Assembly: GCF_003387075.1 (NCBI RefSeq)
Contig: NZ_QUMQ01000001.1
Span: 3,348,001-3,412,000 of the forward strand
Length of the DNA stretch: 64,000 nucleotides
Source of the DNA: Asanoa ferruginea
GTDB taxonomy: Bacteria > Actinomycetota > Actinomycetes > Mycobacteriales > Micromonosporaceae
Reading direction: 5' to 3'
Shown: positions 28,376 through 35,833 of the stretch, piece after piece
How the letters are laid out: each line of letters opens with the position of its first letter
Numbering within the stretch: position 1 is the first letter of the stretch
Program-made: the position numbers and the translations under genes
The notes under the pieces: model-generated
What the model was told of the DNA's origin: nothing
What the model saw: the letters and a program-made list of their open reading frames with translations, nothing else
Database searches by the model: none

Positions 28376-29170
28376 TCAGCTCAAGCGGGTAAGCACCTCT
28401 TCGTGAATTTTTCCGTTCGTGGCGACGGCGCTCCCACCTGCCGGACCCGGACGACCCGTCAGATCGGTGAAACTGCCACCCGCCTCGGTGACGATCGGGA
28501 TGAGCGCCGCCAGGTCCCACAACGAAAGTTCGGGCTCCACCATGATGTCGACGGCGCCCTCGGCCACCAGCATGTAGCCGTAGAAGTCGCCGTAGGCCCG
28601 GCTGCGCCAGCTCTGCCGGATCAGATCCAGCACGGGGTCGAGGCGGTTCGTCTCCTCCCACCCGTGCAGGCTCGAATAGCAGAAACTGGCATCACTGATC
28701 CGGCGTACGCCAGAGACCCGAATGGGTGTCGCCGCGGCGGTGTGCCGGCCGGCGAACGCACCGTGCCCGAGGGCCGCCCACCACCGCCGGCCGAGCGCCG
28801 GTGCGGAGACCAGCCCGACCACCGGCTGGTCGCCTTCCATCAGGGCGATCAGCGTGGCCCAGATCGGCACACCGCGGATGTAGTTCTTGGTGCCGTCGAT
28901 CGGGTCGATCACCCACTGCCGGTGCCCGGGCCCGGCGGCCGCCTCCGACGCGCCGAACTCCTCGCCGAGCACGCTGTCGCGCGGCCGGGTGCGGCCCAGG
29001 GTCGATCGCAGCGCCCGCTCCACGGCCTGATCGGCGTCGGAGACCGGGGTCAGGTCGGGCTTCGACTCGACCCGGAGGTCGAGGGCCCGGAACCGGTCCA
29101 TCGAGATCTTGTCGGCGGTGTCGGCGAGAACGTGCGCGAGCGAAAGGTCGTCCGAATACCGGGGGGCCAT
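28376..29170 (-). CDS. hisN: Histidinol-phosphatase of the inositol-monophosphatase family
   Basis: A 264-residue Mg-dependent phosphatase. The metal and substrate motifs GEEFG, DPIDGTKNY and the C-terminal WDLAALIPIVTEAGG are all present. In actinobacteria this subgroup (HisN) removes phosphate from histidinol phosphate in histidine synthesis. The assignment rests on family resemblance and on position next to rsgA-aroA, where hisN commonly sits. The ATG at 29170 lies 14 bp after the rsgA stop, so the genes are probably co-transcribed. Confidence 0.87.
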   Translation of the reverse strand: MAPRYSDDLSLAHVLADTADKISMDRFRALDLRVESKPDLTPVSDADQAVERALRSTLGRTRPRDSVLGEEFGASEAAAGPGHRQWVIDPIDGTKNYIRGVPIWATLIALMEGDQPVVGLVSAPALGRRWWAALGHGAFAGRHTAAATPIRVSGVRRISDASFCYSSLHGWEETNRLDPVLDLIRQSWRSRAYGDFYGYMLVAEGAVDIMVEPELSLWDLAALIPIVTEAGGSFTDLTGRPGPAGGSAVATNGKIHEEVLTRLS

Positions 29171-29184
29171 GGCGGCAGACGTTA

Positions 29185-30198
29185 CTAGGATTCGGTGTCT
29201 TCCCCGGCCCGGGAGGCCAGCAGCCGGCGATAGCTCGCGAGGCGGCGGGGGTCGGCGTTGCCGGCGGCGACCCAGGCGTCCAGCGCGCAGTCCTGGTCGT
29301 GCGGGGTGTGCTCGCAGTTGGGCCGGCACTCGACGGTGCCCTCGACCAGGTCCGGGAAGCCGTGCAGCAGGCTGTCGGCGGAGACGTGGGCGAGCCCGAA
29401 GCTGCGTACGCCGGGCGTGTCGATGATCCAGCCGTCGTCGCCGGGCAGCTTCAGCGCCACCGCGCTGGTCGAGGTGTGCCGGCCGCGGCCGATCGCGCTG
29501 ACCACGCCCACCGCCCGGTAGGCGTCTGGCACCAGGCGGTTGACCAGCGTCGACTTGCCCACGCCGGAGTGACCGACCATCACCGAGGCCAGCCCGGACA
29601 GCCGCTCGCGGACCCCGGCCAGGTCGCTGTCGGGGCGCACCAGCACGTGTGGCAGGTCGAGTTCGGCGTAGTAGTCGAGCACCTCCTCGGGCCCGGCCAG
29701 GTCGGCCTTGGTGAGGCAGAGCAGCGGCTCGATGTCGGCGTCGTAGGCGGCGACCAGGCAGCGGTCGATGAATCCGGTGCGCGGCGGCGGATCCGACAGG
29801 GAGCTGACGATGACGAGTTGGTCGGCGTTGGCCACGACCACCCGCTCCAGGCGGCCCTCGGGCGTGCTGTCGTCATCGTCGGCGGTGCGGCGCAGCACCG
29901 AGGTGCGCTCGGCGATCCGGACGATCCGGGCCAGCGCACCGGCCGAGCCCGAGGTGTCGCCGACCAGCGCCACCCGGTCGCCCACCACGACCGACTTGCG
30001 ACCCAGCTCGCGGGCGCGCATCGCGGTGACCGGCGGGCCGCCGTCGACCTCGACCGTGTAGCGGCCCCGGTCGACCGCCATCACGAAGCCGTCGATCGCG
30101 TCGGTGTGCCGCGGGCGGGTGCGGGTGCGGGGACGCGAAGATCGGCCCGGGCGGACCCGGACATCGTCCTCGTCGTACTCCCGTTTCTTGCCCGCCAG
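29185..30198 (-). CDS. rsgA: Ribosome small-subunit-dependent GTPase A, probable CTG start
   Basis: A circularly permuted GTPase that helps mature the 30S subunit. The order is OB-fold (GRYTVEVDG, VVGDRVAL), G4 LTKADL, G1 GHSGVGKSTL, G3 DTPGVRSFG, then the zinc site CRPNCEHTPHDQDC. The first ATG (30084) would delete the basic N-terminus that relatives have. The frame continues upstream through GKKREYDEDDVRVRP and PRHTDAIDGFV to a CTG at 30198, which has a perfect AAGGAG six bases before it. I therefore call a rare CTG start (337 residues). It follows aroA by about 10 bp. Confidence 0.9.
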   Translation of the reverse strand: MAGKKREYDEDDVRVRPGRSSRPRTRTRPRHTDAIDGFVMAVDRGRYTVEVDGGPPVTAMRARELGRKSVVVGDRVALVGDTSGSAGALARIVRIAERTSVLRRTADDDDSTPEGRLERVVVANADQLVIVSSLSDPPPRTGFIDRCLVAAYDADIEPLLCLTKADLAGPEEVLDYYAELDLPHVLVRPDSDLAGVRERLSGLASVMVGHSGVGKSTLVNRLVPDAYRAVGVVSAIGRGRHTSTSAVALKLPGDDGWIIDTPGVRSFGLAHVSADSLLHGFPDLVEGTVECRPNCEHTPHDQDCALDAWVAAGNADPRRLASYRRLLASRAGEDTES

Positions 30199-30208
30199 AG
30201 CCTTCTCC

Positions 30209-31501
30209 TTAGTTTTTGCCGGTCACCATCGCTGACCATAGTGCCGGGAAGTCCGGCATGGTCTTCGAGGTGCATGCCACGTCGTCGAGTTCGATGCCGG
30301 GCACGACCAGCCCGACCACCGCGCCGGCGTGTGCCATCCGGTGGTCGTCGTAGGTGTGGAAGACGCCGCCACGCAGCGGCCGCGGGGTGATCTCCAGCCC
30401 GTCGGCGGTGTCGGTGACCGAGGCGCCGAGCGCCGTCAGCTCGGTGGCCAGCGCGGCCAACCGGTCGGTCTCGTGGCCCCGGATGTGGCCGACGCCGCGC
30501 AGGCTCGATGGTGAATCGGCCACCGCACCGAGCGCGGCCAGCACCGGGGTCATCTCGCCCACCTCGGAGAGGTCGGCGTCGAGCCCGTGCACCACTCCCG
30601 TGCCGCGCACGGTCAGCCCCTCGGTGCCCAGGGTGACCTCGCCGCCCATCTGGCCCAGCAGCGCCCGCAACCGGTCGACCGGCTGGGCGCTGCTGCGCGG
30701 CCAGCCGAGCAGGGTGACCGAGCCGCCGGTGACCAGAGCCGCGGCGAAGAACGGCATGGCGCCGGAGAGGTCGGGCTCGATGGTCCAGCCGCGCCCGGAG
30801 AGCTTGCCCGGCTCGACCACCCAGATGTCGGGTGCCGAGTCGTCGATGCCGGCCCCGGCCGCCCGGAGCATCTGCACGGTCATCCGCACGTGCGGCGCGG
30901 ACGGCAGCGGCGGGCCGACGTGGCGCACCACGACGCCGCGGTCGAAATCGGGCGCGGCCAGCAGCAGGCCGGAGACGAGTTGGCTGGACGCGGATGCGTC
31001 GATGACCACCTCACCGCCGGCGACCCGGCCGGTGCCGCGGACGGTCAGCGGCAGGCTCAGGCTGGACGGGGTGTCGATGGCCACGCCGAGCGTGCGCAGC
31101 GCGTCGACCAGGGGGCGCAGCGGGCGCTGCCGCACCGACGGGTCGCCGTCGAAGGTGACCGGGCCCTGCGCCAGGCCGGCGATCGCCGGCATGAACCGCA
31201 TCACCGTGCCGGCCTGGCCGACGTCGACGTGTGCCGGGCCCTGGAGGGTGCCCGGGCGGACCACCCAGCGGTCGTCGTCGACGGTGGAGACGCTGAGGCC
31301 CATCGCCCGCAGGCCGCCGGCCATCAGCACGGTGTCGCGGGCCCGCAGGGGGCGGGACAGCGTCGACGGGCCGACGCCGATGGCGCCGAGCACGAGCGCC
31401 CGCGCGGTCATCGACTTGGAACCGGGCAGCTGGACCGTCGCGCTGACCGGGTCGGCGGCAGTCGGCGGGGTCCACGGCACGTGTGCGGTCTGGTTGGCCA
31501 C
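30209..31501 (-). CDS. aroA: 3-phosphoshikimate 1-carboxyvinyltransferase (EPSP synthase)
   Basis: The sixth step of the shikimate pathway, joining shikimate 3-phosphate and PEP. The 430-residue protein shows PGSKSMTARALVLGA, GQAGTVMRFMP, FDGDPSVRQRPLRPL, SASSQLVSGLLL and YDDHRMAHAGAVVGL. The GTG at 31501 is chosen: GGAG is 3 nt upstream, and CAGACT could be a leaderless -10. Its end carries the ribosome-binding site of rsgA. The order aroA-rsgA-hisN is conserved in actinobacteria. Confidence 0.95.
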   Translation of the reverse strand: MANQTAHVPWTPPTAADPVSATVQLPGSKSMTARALVLGAIGVGPSTLSRPLRARDTVLMAGGLRAMGLSVSTVDDDRWVVRPGTLQGPAHVDVGQAGTVMRFMPAIAGLAQGPVTFDGDPSVRQRPLRPLVDALRTLGVAIDTPSSLSLPLTVRGTGRVAGGEVVIDASASSQLVSGLLLAAPDFDRGVVVRHVGPPLPSAPHVRMTVQMLRAAGAGIDDSAPDIWVVEPGKLSGRGWTIEPDLSGAMPFFAAALVTGGSVTLLGWPRSSAQPVDRLRALLGQMGGEVTLGTEGLTVRGTGVVHGLDADLSEVGEMTPVLAALGAVADSPSSLRGVGHIRGHETDRLAALATELTALGASVTDTADGLEITPRPLRGGVFHTYDDHRMAHAGAVVGLVVPGIELDDVACTSKTMPDFPALWSAMVTGKN

Positions 31502-31577
31502 GTACTCCAGTCTGACTGGCCCGAGGGCCGAGCCGCGATCGACATTCGGCACTCCCGCGTGCCGGGACGAGTTGCGC

Positions 31578-31583
31578 TAGCGT
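31578..31583 (+). promoter_or_regulatory. Leaderless -10 box of the SRAP gene
   Basis: TAGCGT ends 7 nt before the ATG at 31591 and no ribosome-binding site is visible, so the mRNA is probably leaderless. Confidence 0.5.
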
Positions 31584-31590
31584 GACGGGC

Positions 31591-32304
31591 ATGTGCGGGC
31601 GCTACGCGACCACGAAGGACGCGCCGGACCTCAGCGTGCTCTTCGACGCGTTCGACGACACCCGCGACGGCCTGGTGGCCGACTACAACGTCGCGCCGAC
31701 CGACCCCGTGCCGATGATCCGGATGTCGCAGCGCCTGGGTGGCCGCACCCTCTCGGTGGCTCGCTGGGGCCTGGTGCCGAGCTGGGCCGGCGACACCAAG
31801 GGCGCCGCCCGCATGATCAACGCCCGCGCGGAGACGGTCGCGACCACGCCGGCTTACGCGCGGTCCTTCGCCAATCGGCGCTGCCTGGTGCCGGCCGACG
31901 GCTGGTATGAGTGGGTGCGCCGGCCCGGTGGCGGCAAGCAGGCCTATTTCATGACCGCCCCGGAGCCGGTGGTGTTCGGTGGCCTGTGGGCCGCGTGGGG
32001 CGACCAGAAGCTGCTGACGTGCAGCATCGTGACCATGCCGGCACTCGGTGACCTGGCGTTGGTGCACAACCGCATGCCGTTGGTGCTCACGCCCGACCGG
32101 TGGTCGGCCTGGCTGGCCGGCGGCGGCGGGGCCGACGAGGTGCTCGCGCCGCCCACCGACGAGACGCTGGCCGGCATCGAGATCCGCCCGGTCGGCCCCG
32201 GGGTCGGCGACGTGCGCAACGACGGCCCCGATCTGGTGACCCGCGTAGCCGCCGCGGCATTGGGTGCGCCACGGGAAGAACCGGTCGAGCTGACGCTCTT
32301 TTGA
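31591..32304 (+). CDS. SOS-response-associated peptidase / abasic-site DNA-protein crosslinking protein (SRAP, YedK/HMCES)
   Basis: A 237-residue SRAP protein that forms a covalent bond with abasic sites in single-stranded DNA through its N-terminal cysteine. The start must be the ATG at 31591, because the next residue is then Cys2 (MCGRYA). An in-frame ATG three codons earlier would destroy this. Further active-site residues are in NARAETV, RRCLVPADGWYEW and the His in VHNRMP. A leaderless -10 TAGCGT ends 7 nt before the ATG. It is divergent from aroA, as the SRAP gene is in mycobacteria. Confidence 0.94.
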   Translation: MCGRYATTKDAPDLSVLFDAFDDTRDGLVADYNVAPTDPVPMIRMSQRLGGRTLSVARWGLVPSWAGDTKGAARMINARAETVATTPAYARSFANRRCLVPADGWYEWVRRPGGGKQAYFMTAPEPVVFGGLWAAWGDQKLLTCSIVTMPALGDLALVHNRMPLVLTPDRWSAWLAGGGGADEVLAPPTDETLAGIEIRPVGPGVGDVRNDGPDLVTRVAAAALGAPREEPVELTLF

Positions 32305-32393
32305 TCAATGATTTATGCCGGTTGATTTTTCCCTTTCTGTAAACCTTGTATCGATTTCCCGTCGCAGAGTTTGCGCAGGTTCGATGCAAACCC

Positions 32394-32423
32394 TTGTCTC
32401 CGATGTCACGAGTGCGATAGAAC
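32394..32423 (+). promoter_or_regulatory. Candidate promoter of the WhiB-family gene
   Basis: TTGTCT (32394-32399) and TAGAAC (32418-32423) are 18 bp apart, giving a leader of about 100 nt. The preceding 32305-32390 is AT-rich for this genome and has no other clear structure. Confidence 0.4.
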
Positions 32424-32533
32424 ACAGCGCCGGCAATGGGTGCCTTCTCGCACCGGGCGACGACACCCATTGATCCTTGATCTTCCGTTCACCACTGGCG
32501 GAAAGCCGGCCCCACGGGGGAGGTGGGTTGTTG

Positions 32534-32923
32534 ATGACACGGGCGCGTATGCCACGCCCGCACGAGGTCGCCGCCGCACGTCGAGATCCTCGATTGCTGC
32601 GCGCGTCGGCCGAAAGACAGCTCGACGAAGCCTGGCGCACACGGGGCGCCTGCCAGGCCGTCGACCCAGAGACGTTCTTCCCGGCACCGAGCGAGCCGGC
32701 CGACACCGCCATCTCGCTGTGCCGCGGTTGCGACGTGCAGGGCGCCTGCCTCGCGTGGGCGCTCGAGGTCGGTGACTGCCACGGCGTCTGGGGTGGCACC
32801 ACACCACGCGAACGGCGGGCGATGCTGGTCGCCTGGCGTGGCCAGCTCACCCGGGGCGCCGAAACGATCGACTCGGGCCCACCGATGCGCGACCTGTCGC
32901 TCGAACTGGTGCCGGTGAGCTGA
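32534..32923 (+). CDS. WhiB-family iron-sulfur regulator
   Basis: A 129-residue WhiB-like protein. The four [4Fe-4S] ligands are C40, C63, C66 and C72, followed by the GVWGG turn (84-88) and a basic helix (PRERRAML). An extra C82 is present. WhiB proteins bind the housekeeping sigma factor and respond to oxygen, NO or redox state. The 38-residue N-terminal extension and SLELVPVS tail do not match WhiB1, so the subtype is unresolved. The ATG at 32534 lies about 10 nt after a GGAGG. Confidence 0.9.
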   Translation: MTRARMPRPHEVAAARRDPRLLRASAERQLDEAWRTRGACQAVDPETFFPAPSEPADTAISLCRGCDVQGACLAWALEVGDCHGVWGGTTPRERRAMLVAWRGQLTRGAETIDSGPPMRDLSLELVPVS

Positions 32924-32954
32924 CCTGGGCCTCCGGGCCAGCACAATGGTGGTC

Positions 32955-33569
32955 ATGGGGGTCACACAGATCGCGACACCGCACGGTCCGGCCGTCGCCG
33001 ACACCGACGAGGTCGACGGCCGGCCGTCGGCGCTGCTCATTCTCGGGCACGGCGCCGGCGGCGGCGTCGACGCGCCCGACCTGATGGCGGTCCGCCGTGC
33101 CGCCGTCGCGGCGGGCGTCACCGTCGTGCGCGTCACACAGCCTTACCGGGTCGCCGGCCGGCGGGCGCCGGCACCGGCGGCGCAACTCGACGCTGCCTGG
33201 ACGGCGGTCGTCCACGAGATCGTCAAGGGCTATCCGGAGCCGCCGCCACTGGTCGTCGGCGGGCGGTCCAGCGGCGCGCGGGTGGCCTGCCGCACCTCGG
33301 TCGCGCTCGGCGCCGCAGGCATCGTCTGTCTCGCCTTCCCGCTGCATCCGCCCGGCCGGCCGGAGAAGTCGCGGGCCGACGAGTTGCTCACCGGCGTGCC
33401 GACCCTGGTCGTCAACGGCGATCGTGACCCGTTCGGGGTTCCTGAGCCGTCGCCGGGCGTCGAGGTGGCGGTCCGCTCCGGCCAGCGGCACGACCTGCGG
33501 GGTGATCCGCGCGGGTTGGGGCTGCTGGTGGTGGAGTGGCTGCGCGGCAACGGTTGGGCCCGTCCGTAA
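32955..33569 (+). CDS. Alpha/beta-hydrolase-family protein (Tex30/KANL3-like)
   Basis: A protein of about 204 residues with the hydrolase core LLILGHGAGGGVDAPDL, the nucleophile elbow VGGRSSGARVA (Ser in GRSSG), the acid-containing LVVNGDRDPFG and a final His in SGQRHDL. These make a plausible catalytic triad. The substrate is unknown. The ATG at 32955 is 7 nt after CACAAT, a possible leaderless -10; an ATG at 32946 is the alternative. It lies 30 bp after the WhiB gene. Confidence 0.75.
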   Translation: MGVTQIATPHGPAVADTDEVDGRPSALLILGHGAGGGVDAPDLMAVRRAAVAAGVTVVRVTQPYRVAGRRAPAPAAQLDAAWTAVVHEIVKGYPEPPPLVVGGRSSGARVACRTSVALGAAGIVCLAFPLHPPGRPEKSRADELLTGVPTLVVNGDRDPFGVPEPSPGVEVAVRSGQRHDLRGDPRGLGLLVVEWLRGNGWARP

Positions 33570-33579
33570 CTGTCCGGAG

Positions 33580-33704
33580 GCGGGCTCGTTGATTTGGGTG
33601 AGCCAGGCATGCCCTGGGGACTCCCTCCACGAGTCCGCGGACCCCCCGGTCCGCATCAACCTCCCAGGCCCACCTGGCCCCGGGGACCACGTCCCCGGGG
33701 CCAG
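33580..33704. other. Multibranched hairpin cluster between a hydrolase gene and sigR (structured RNA or terminator candidate)
   Basis: Three perfect hairpins stand directly end to end: 33603-33617 (CCAGG/CCTGG), 33618-33636 (GGACTC/GAGTCC) and 33637-33654 (GCGGACC/GGTCCGC). They are enclosed by GTTGAT (33588-33593) pairing with ATCAAC (33655-33660), which makes a four-way junction. A fourth hairpin with a 13-bp perfect stem, CTGGCCCCGGGGA and its complement with loop CCACG, follows at 33674-33704. No T-tract follows. It may end the hydrolase transcript or form a regulatory RNA. It is not a tRNA: no TTCGA loop and wrong arm sizes. Confidence 0.55.
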
Positions 33705-33717
33705 TGGGTTGGGCCAT

Positions 33718-33744
33718 GGGAATTCGTTAGGTCCCCCCGCTGTT
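33718..33744 (+). promoter_or_regulatory. Sigma-R-type autoregulatory promoter of sigR
   Basis: GGGAAT (33718-33723) and GTT (33742-33744) are separated by exactly 18 bp, matching the published SigR consensus GGAAT-N18-GTT. The sigR gene starts 216 bp downstream, so SigR probably activates its own operon under thiol stress. The intervening 33745-33959 holds no gene. A vegetative promoter may also lie there, but I cannot mark one. Confidence 0.75.
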
Positions 33745-33959
33745 TAAGCCACCGGATGCAACGGATGGCAAGGGGGCTTTTCCCAGTGCAAGCAGCTACG
33801 CGGGGCAACCGCGACACCGGCCGAGTGCGCGCGCTTCTGACCGCGCCCGAATGGTCGGCGAGCGACGTTAGTCACGCCCTCATCGGGGGCAACCCACCAG
33901 CAACTGAAACTGTCGAGCGCGCGCGACGCGTATCCTCGGCGGGACAGTCAAGGGGGGAC

Positions 33960-34598
33960 GTGCGGTTGACGCAGCCGGAGAAGACCCGAACCGAGGAGCC
34001 GACCGACGAACGGCGGGCCCGGTTCGAGCGTGACGCGCTGCCCTTCGTCGACCAGCTCTACGCCGCGGCCCTGCGGATGACCCGGAACCCGGCCGACGCG
34101 GAAGACCTGGTGCAGGAGACGTTCCTCAAGGCCTACGCCGCCTTCCACCAGTTCGAGGAAGGCACCAACCTCAAGGCGTGGCTCTACCGGATCCTCACCA
34201 ACACCTACATCAACTCCTACCGGCGCCGGCAACGCCAGCCCATCCAGGCGCCGACGGAGGAGATCACCGACTGGCAGCTCGCCAGCGCTGAGTCGCACAC
34301 GTCCAGCGGCCTGCGCTCGGCCGAGACCGAGGCGCTCGACCGGCTGCCCGACAGCGACGTGAAAAACGCGCTCCAGCAGCTCCCGGAGGAGTTCCGGCTG
34401 GCTGTCTACCTGGCCGACGTCGAGGGGTTCTCCTACAAGGAGATCGCCGACATCATGAACACGCCGATCGGCACGGTCATGTCGCGACTTCACCGAGGCC
34501 GCCGCAACCTGCGCAACCTTCTGGAGCGCTACGCTGCGGATCGAGGTTTCACCCGCACTCCGTCGGGTGACGCGGCCGCTGCCCGCCAGGAGGTGTGA
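33960..34598 (+). CDS. sigR: Thiol-oxidative-stress ECF sigma factor SigR
   Basis: A 212-residue ECF sigma factor of the SigR/SigH (ECF12) group. Region 2 is [30 protein letters not shown] with [18 protein letters not shown], and region 4 is [26 protein letters not shown] with [15 protein letters not shown]. It directs thioredoxin and mycothiol genes under disulfide stress. The GTG at 33960 follows an AGGGGGG sequence. The rsrA gene is 6 bp downstream, and a SigR-type promoter is upstream. Confidence 0.95.
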   Translation: MRLTQPEKTRTEEPTDERRARFERDALPFVDQLYAAALRMTRNPADAEDLVQETFLKAYAAFHQFEEGTNLKAWLYRILTNTYINSYRRRQRQPIQAPTEEITDWQLASAESHTSSGLRSAETEALDRLPDSDVKNALQQLPEEFRLAVYLADVEGFSYKEIADIMNTPIGTVMSRLHRGRRNLRNLLERYAADRGFTRTPSGDAAAARQEV

Positions 34599-34604
34599 GG
34601 AACC

Positions 34605-34865
34605 GTGAGTTGCGGTAACCCCCACGAGACCGACTGCAGCGAAGTGCTCGACGAGGTCTACCTCTACCTCGATCTCGAATGCGCTGACCAGCGCCGCGAC
34701 CTGATCCGTCACCACCTCGACGAGTGCTCGCCGTGCCTGCGCGAATATGGCATCGAGCAAGAGGTGAAGGCGCTGGTCGCCCGCTGCTGCGGCAACGAGA
34801 CCGCACCGGCGGAGCTGCTTGCCCGCCTGCGCACCAAGCTCACCGAGCTGCGCACCGACGTCTGA
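34605..34865 (+). CDS. rsrA: Mycothiol-system zinc anti-sigma factor RsrA
   Basis: An 86-residue ZAS anti-sigma factor that holds SigR until its cysteines are oxidised. The zinc/redox residues C11, H37, C41 and C44 fall at the same numbers as in the Streptomyces coelicolor protein, in the HxxxCxxC motif. C3, C61 and C62 are conserved too, so there are seven cysteines in all. The GTG start at 34605 sits just after sigR. A strong hairpin terminator follows the stop. Confidence 0.96.
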   Translation: MSCGNPHETDCSEVLDEVYLYLDLECADQRRDLIRHHLDECSPCLREYGIEQEVKALVARCCGNETAPAELLARLRTKLTELRTDV

Positions 34866-34879
34866 GCCCTAGATACGCC

Positions 34880-34907
34880 CGTCGCCGGCCCGAATGGGCC
34901 GGCGACG
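34880..34907. terminator. Two-way hairpin terminator between rsrA and the bL37 gene
   Basis: A perfect 12-bp stem, CGTCGCCGGCCC with loop GAAT and its complement, lies 15 bp after the rsrA stop and 8 bp from the stop of the convergent bL37 gene. The following bases are TCGTCTATT on the plus strand. Confidence 0.75.
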
Positions 34908-34914
34908 TCGTCTA

Positions 34915-34989
34915 TTAGGAGTTAGGGCGCTTGCCGTGGTTGGCGGCGCTCTTCTTACGGGCCTTCTTCTTGCGACTCTTCTTCGCCAT
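34915..34989 (-). CDS. 50S ribosomal protein bL37, 24 residues
   Basis: A 24-codon gene translating to MAKKSRKKKARKKSA followed by ANHGKRPNS. Over half of the residues are Lys or Arg. It matches the tiny protein bL37 seen in mycobacterial ribosome structures, especially the ANHGKRPN ending. The ATG at 34989 has GGAGGT with 6-nt spacing. The neighbourhood (sigR-rsrA on one side, the 71-residue biotinyl protein on the other) is where actinobacteria carry it. It is shorter than usual gene-calling limits. Confidence 0.88.
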   Translation of the reverse strand: MAKKSRKKKARKKSAANHGKRPNS

Positions 34990-35120
34990 ATGTCGACCTC
35001 CGTCTGTCCGGTGACCTGACGATCCTAGACGGCCCGCCACCGACGCACCGACGGCCGGCGCATGGTTGGATGCTGACGCGGGCCGACGCCGGCCGCGAGA
35101 GGCGAGGGAGGGACCGCGCG

Positions 35121-35336
35121 ATGTCCGAGGAGATCCGCGCCGAGATGGTGGCGAACGTGTGGAAGGTCGTCGCTACCAAGGGCGACACCGTGGCCGAGGG
35201 CGACACGCTGGTCATTCTCGAGTCGATGAAGATGGAGATCCCGGTCATCACCGAGTCCGACGGGGTCATCGCGCAGCTCGCCGTCAACGAGGGCGACGTC
35301 GTCCAGGAGGGCGACCTGATCGCCGTCATCGAATGA
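35121..35336 (+). CDS. Biotin/lipoyl-attachment carrier protein, 71 residues
   Basis: A stand-alone biotinyl/lipoyl domain of 71 residues. The attachment site is LESMKME, where the Lys between the two Met residues is modified. The mycobacterial homologue beside sigH-rshA has the same size and context. No carboxylase gene is adjacent, so its partner is unknown. The ATG at 35121 follows GGGAGGGA. The stop overlaps the GNAT gene start (ATGA). Confidence 0.92.
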   Translation: MSEEIRAEMVANVWKVVATKGDTVAEGDTLVILESMKMEIPVITESDGVIAQLAVNEGDVVQEGDLIAVIE

Positions 35337-35833
35337 CCGTCCGGGTGCGGCCGGCCACGCCGGCAGACTTCCCGGCGGTCGCCCGGCTCACCGTCGACGC
35401 CTATCGCGAAGACGGTCAGCTCGCGGGCGACCACGGTTACGACAAGAAACTGGCCGACGTGGAGACCCGGGCCGAGGCCGGCGTGCTGCTGATCGCGGCC
35501 GACGACGAGACCGGCCAGGTGCTCGGCTCGGTCACCTTCGTGTTGCCCGGCAGCGCCTATGCGGAACTGTCCGGCCCCGGCGAGGCCGAATTCCGGATGC
35601 TCGCCGTCGACCCGGCCGCGCAGGGCCGCGGTGCCGGTGCCGCGCTGGTGCGGGCCTGCGTCGAGCGGGCGACCGGCCTCGGCTGCGGTGCGATCGTGAT
35701 CTGCGTACGCAGCTTCTCCGAGCCGGCCAAACGGCTCTACGCCCGGTTGGGGTTCACTCGCATCCCGGAGCGCGACTGGTCGCCCTTCCCGGGTGTCGAC
35801 CTCGAGGCGCTCCGGCTGCCGCTCGCGGGCTGA
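35333..35833 (+). CDS. GNAT-family N-acetyltransferase
   Basis: A 166-residue acetyltransferase. The acetyl-CoA loop is RMLAVDPAAQGRGAGAALV (Q/RxxGxG/A), and the C-terminal AKRLYARLGFTRIPERDW is typical. It is translationally coupled to the biotinyl-protein gene by a 4-bp overlap. The substrate is unknown. Its last 80 bp overlap the 3' end of the convergent TetR gene. Confidence 0.9.
   Translation: MTVRVRPATPADFPAVARLTVDAYREDGQLAGDHGYDKKLADVETRAEAGVLLIAADDETGQVLGSVTFVLPGSAYAELSGPGEAEFRMLAVDPAAQGRGAGAALVRACVERATGLGCGAIVICVRSFSEPAKRLYARLGFTRIPERDWSPFPGVDLEALRLPLAG

Noticed and set aside
33588-33660. tRNA-like cloverleaf
   Set aside because: The enclosed length (73 nt) and three arms recall a tRNA, but there is no TTCGA loop, the stems are of wrong length and there is no D-loop consensus.
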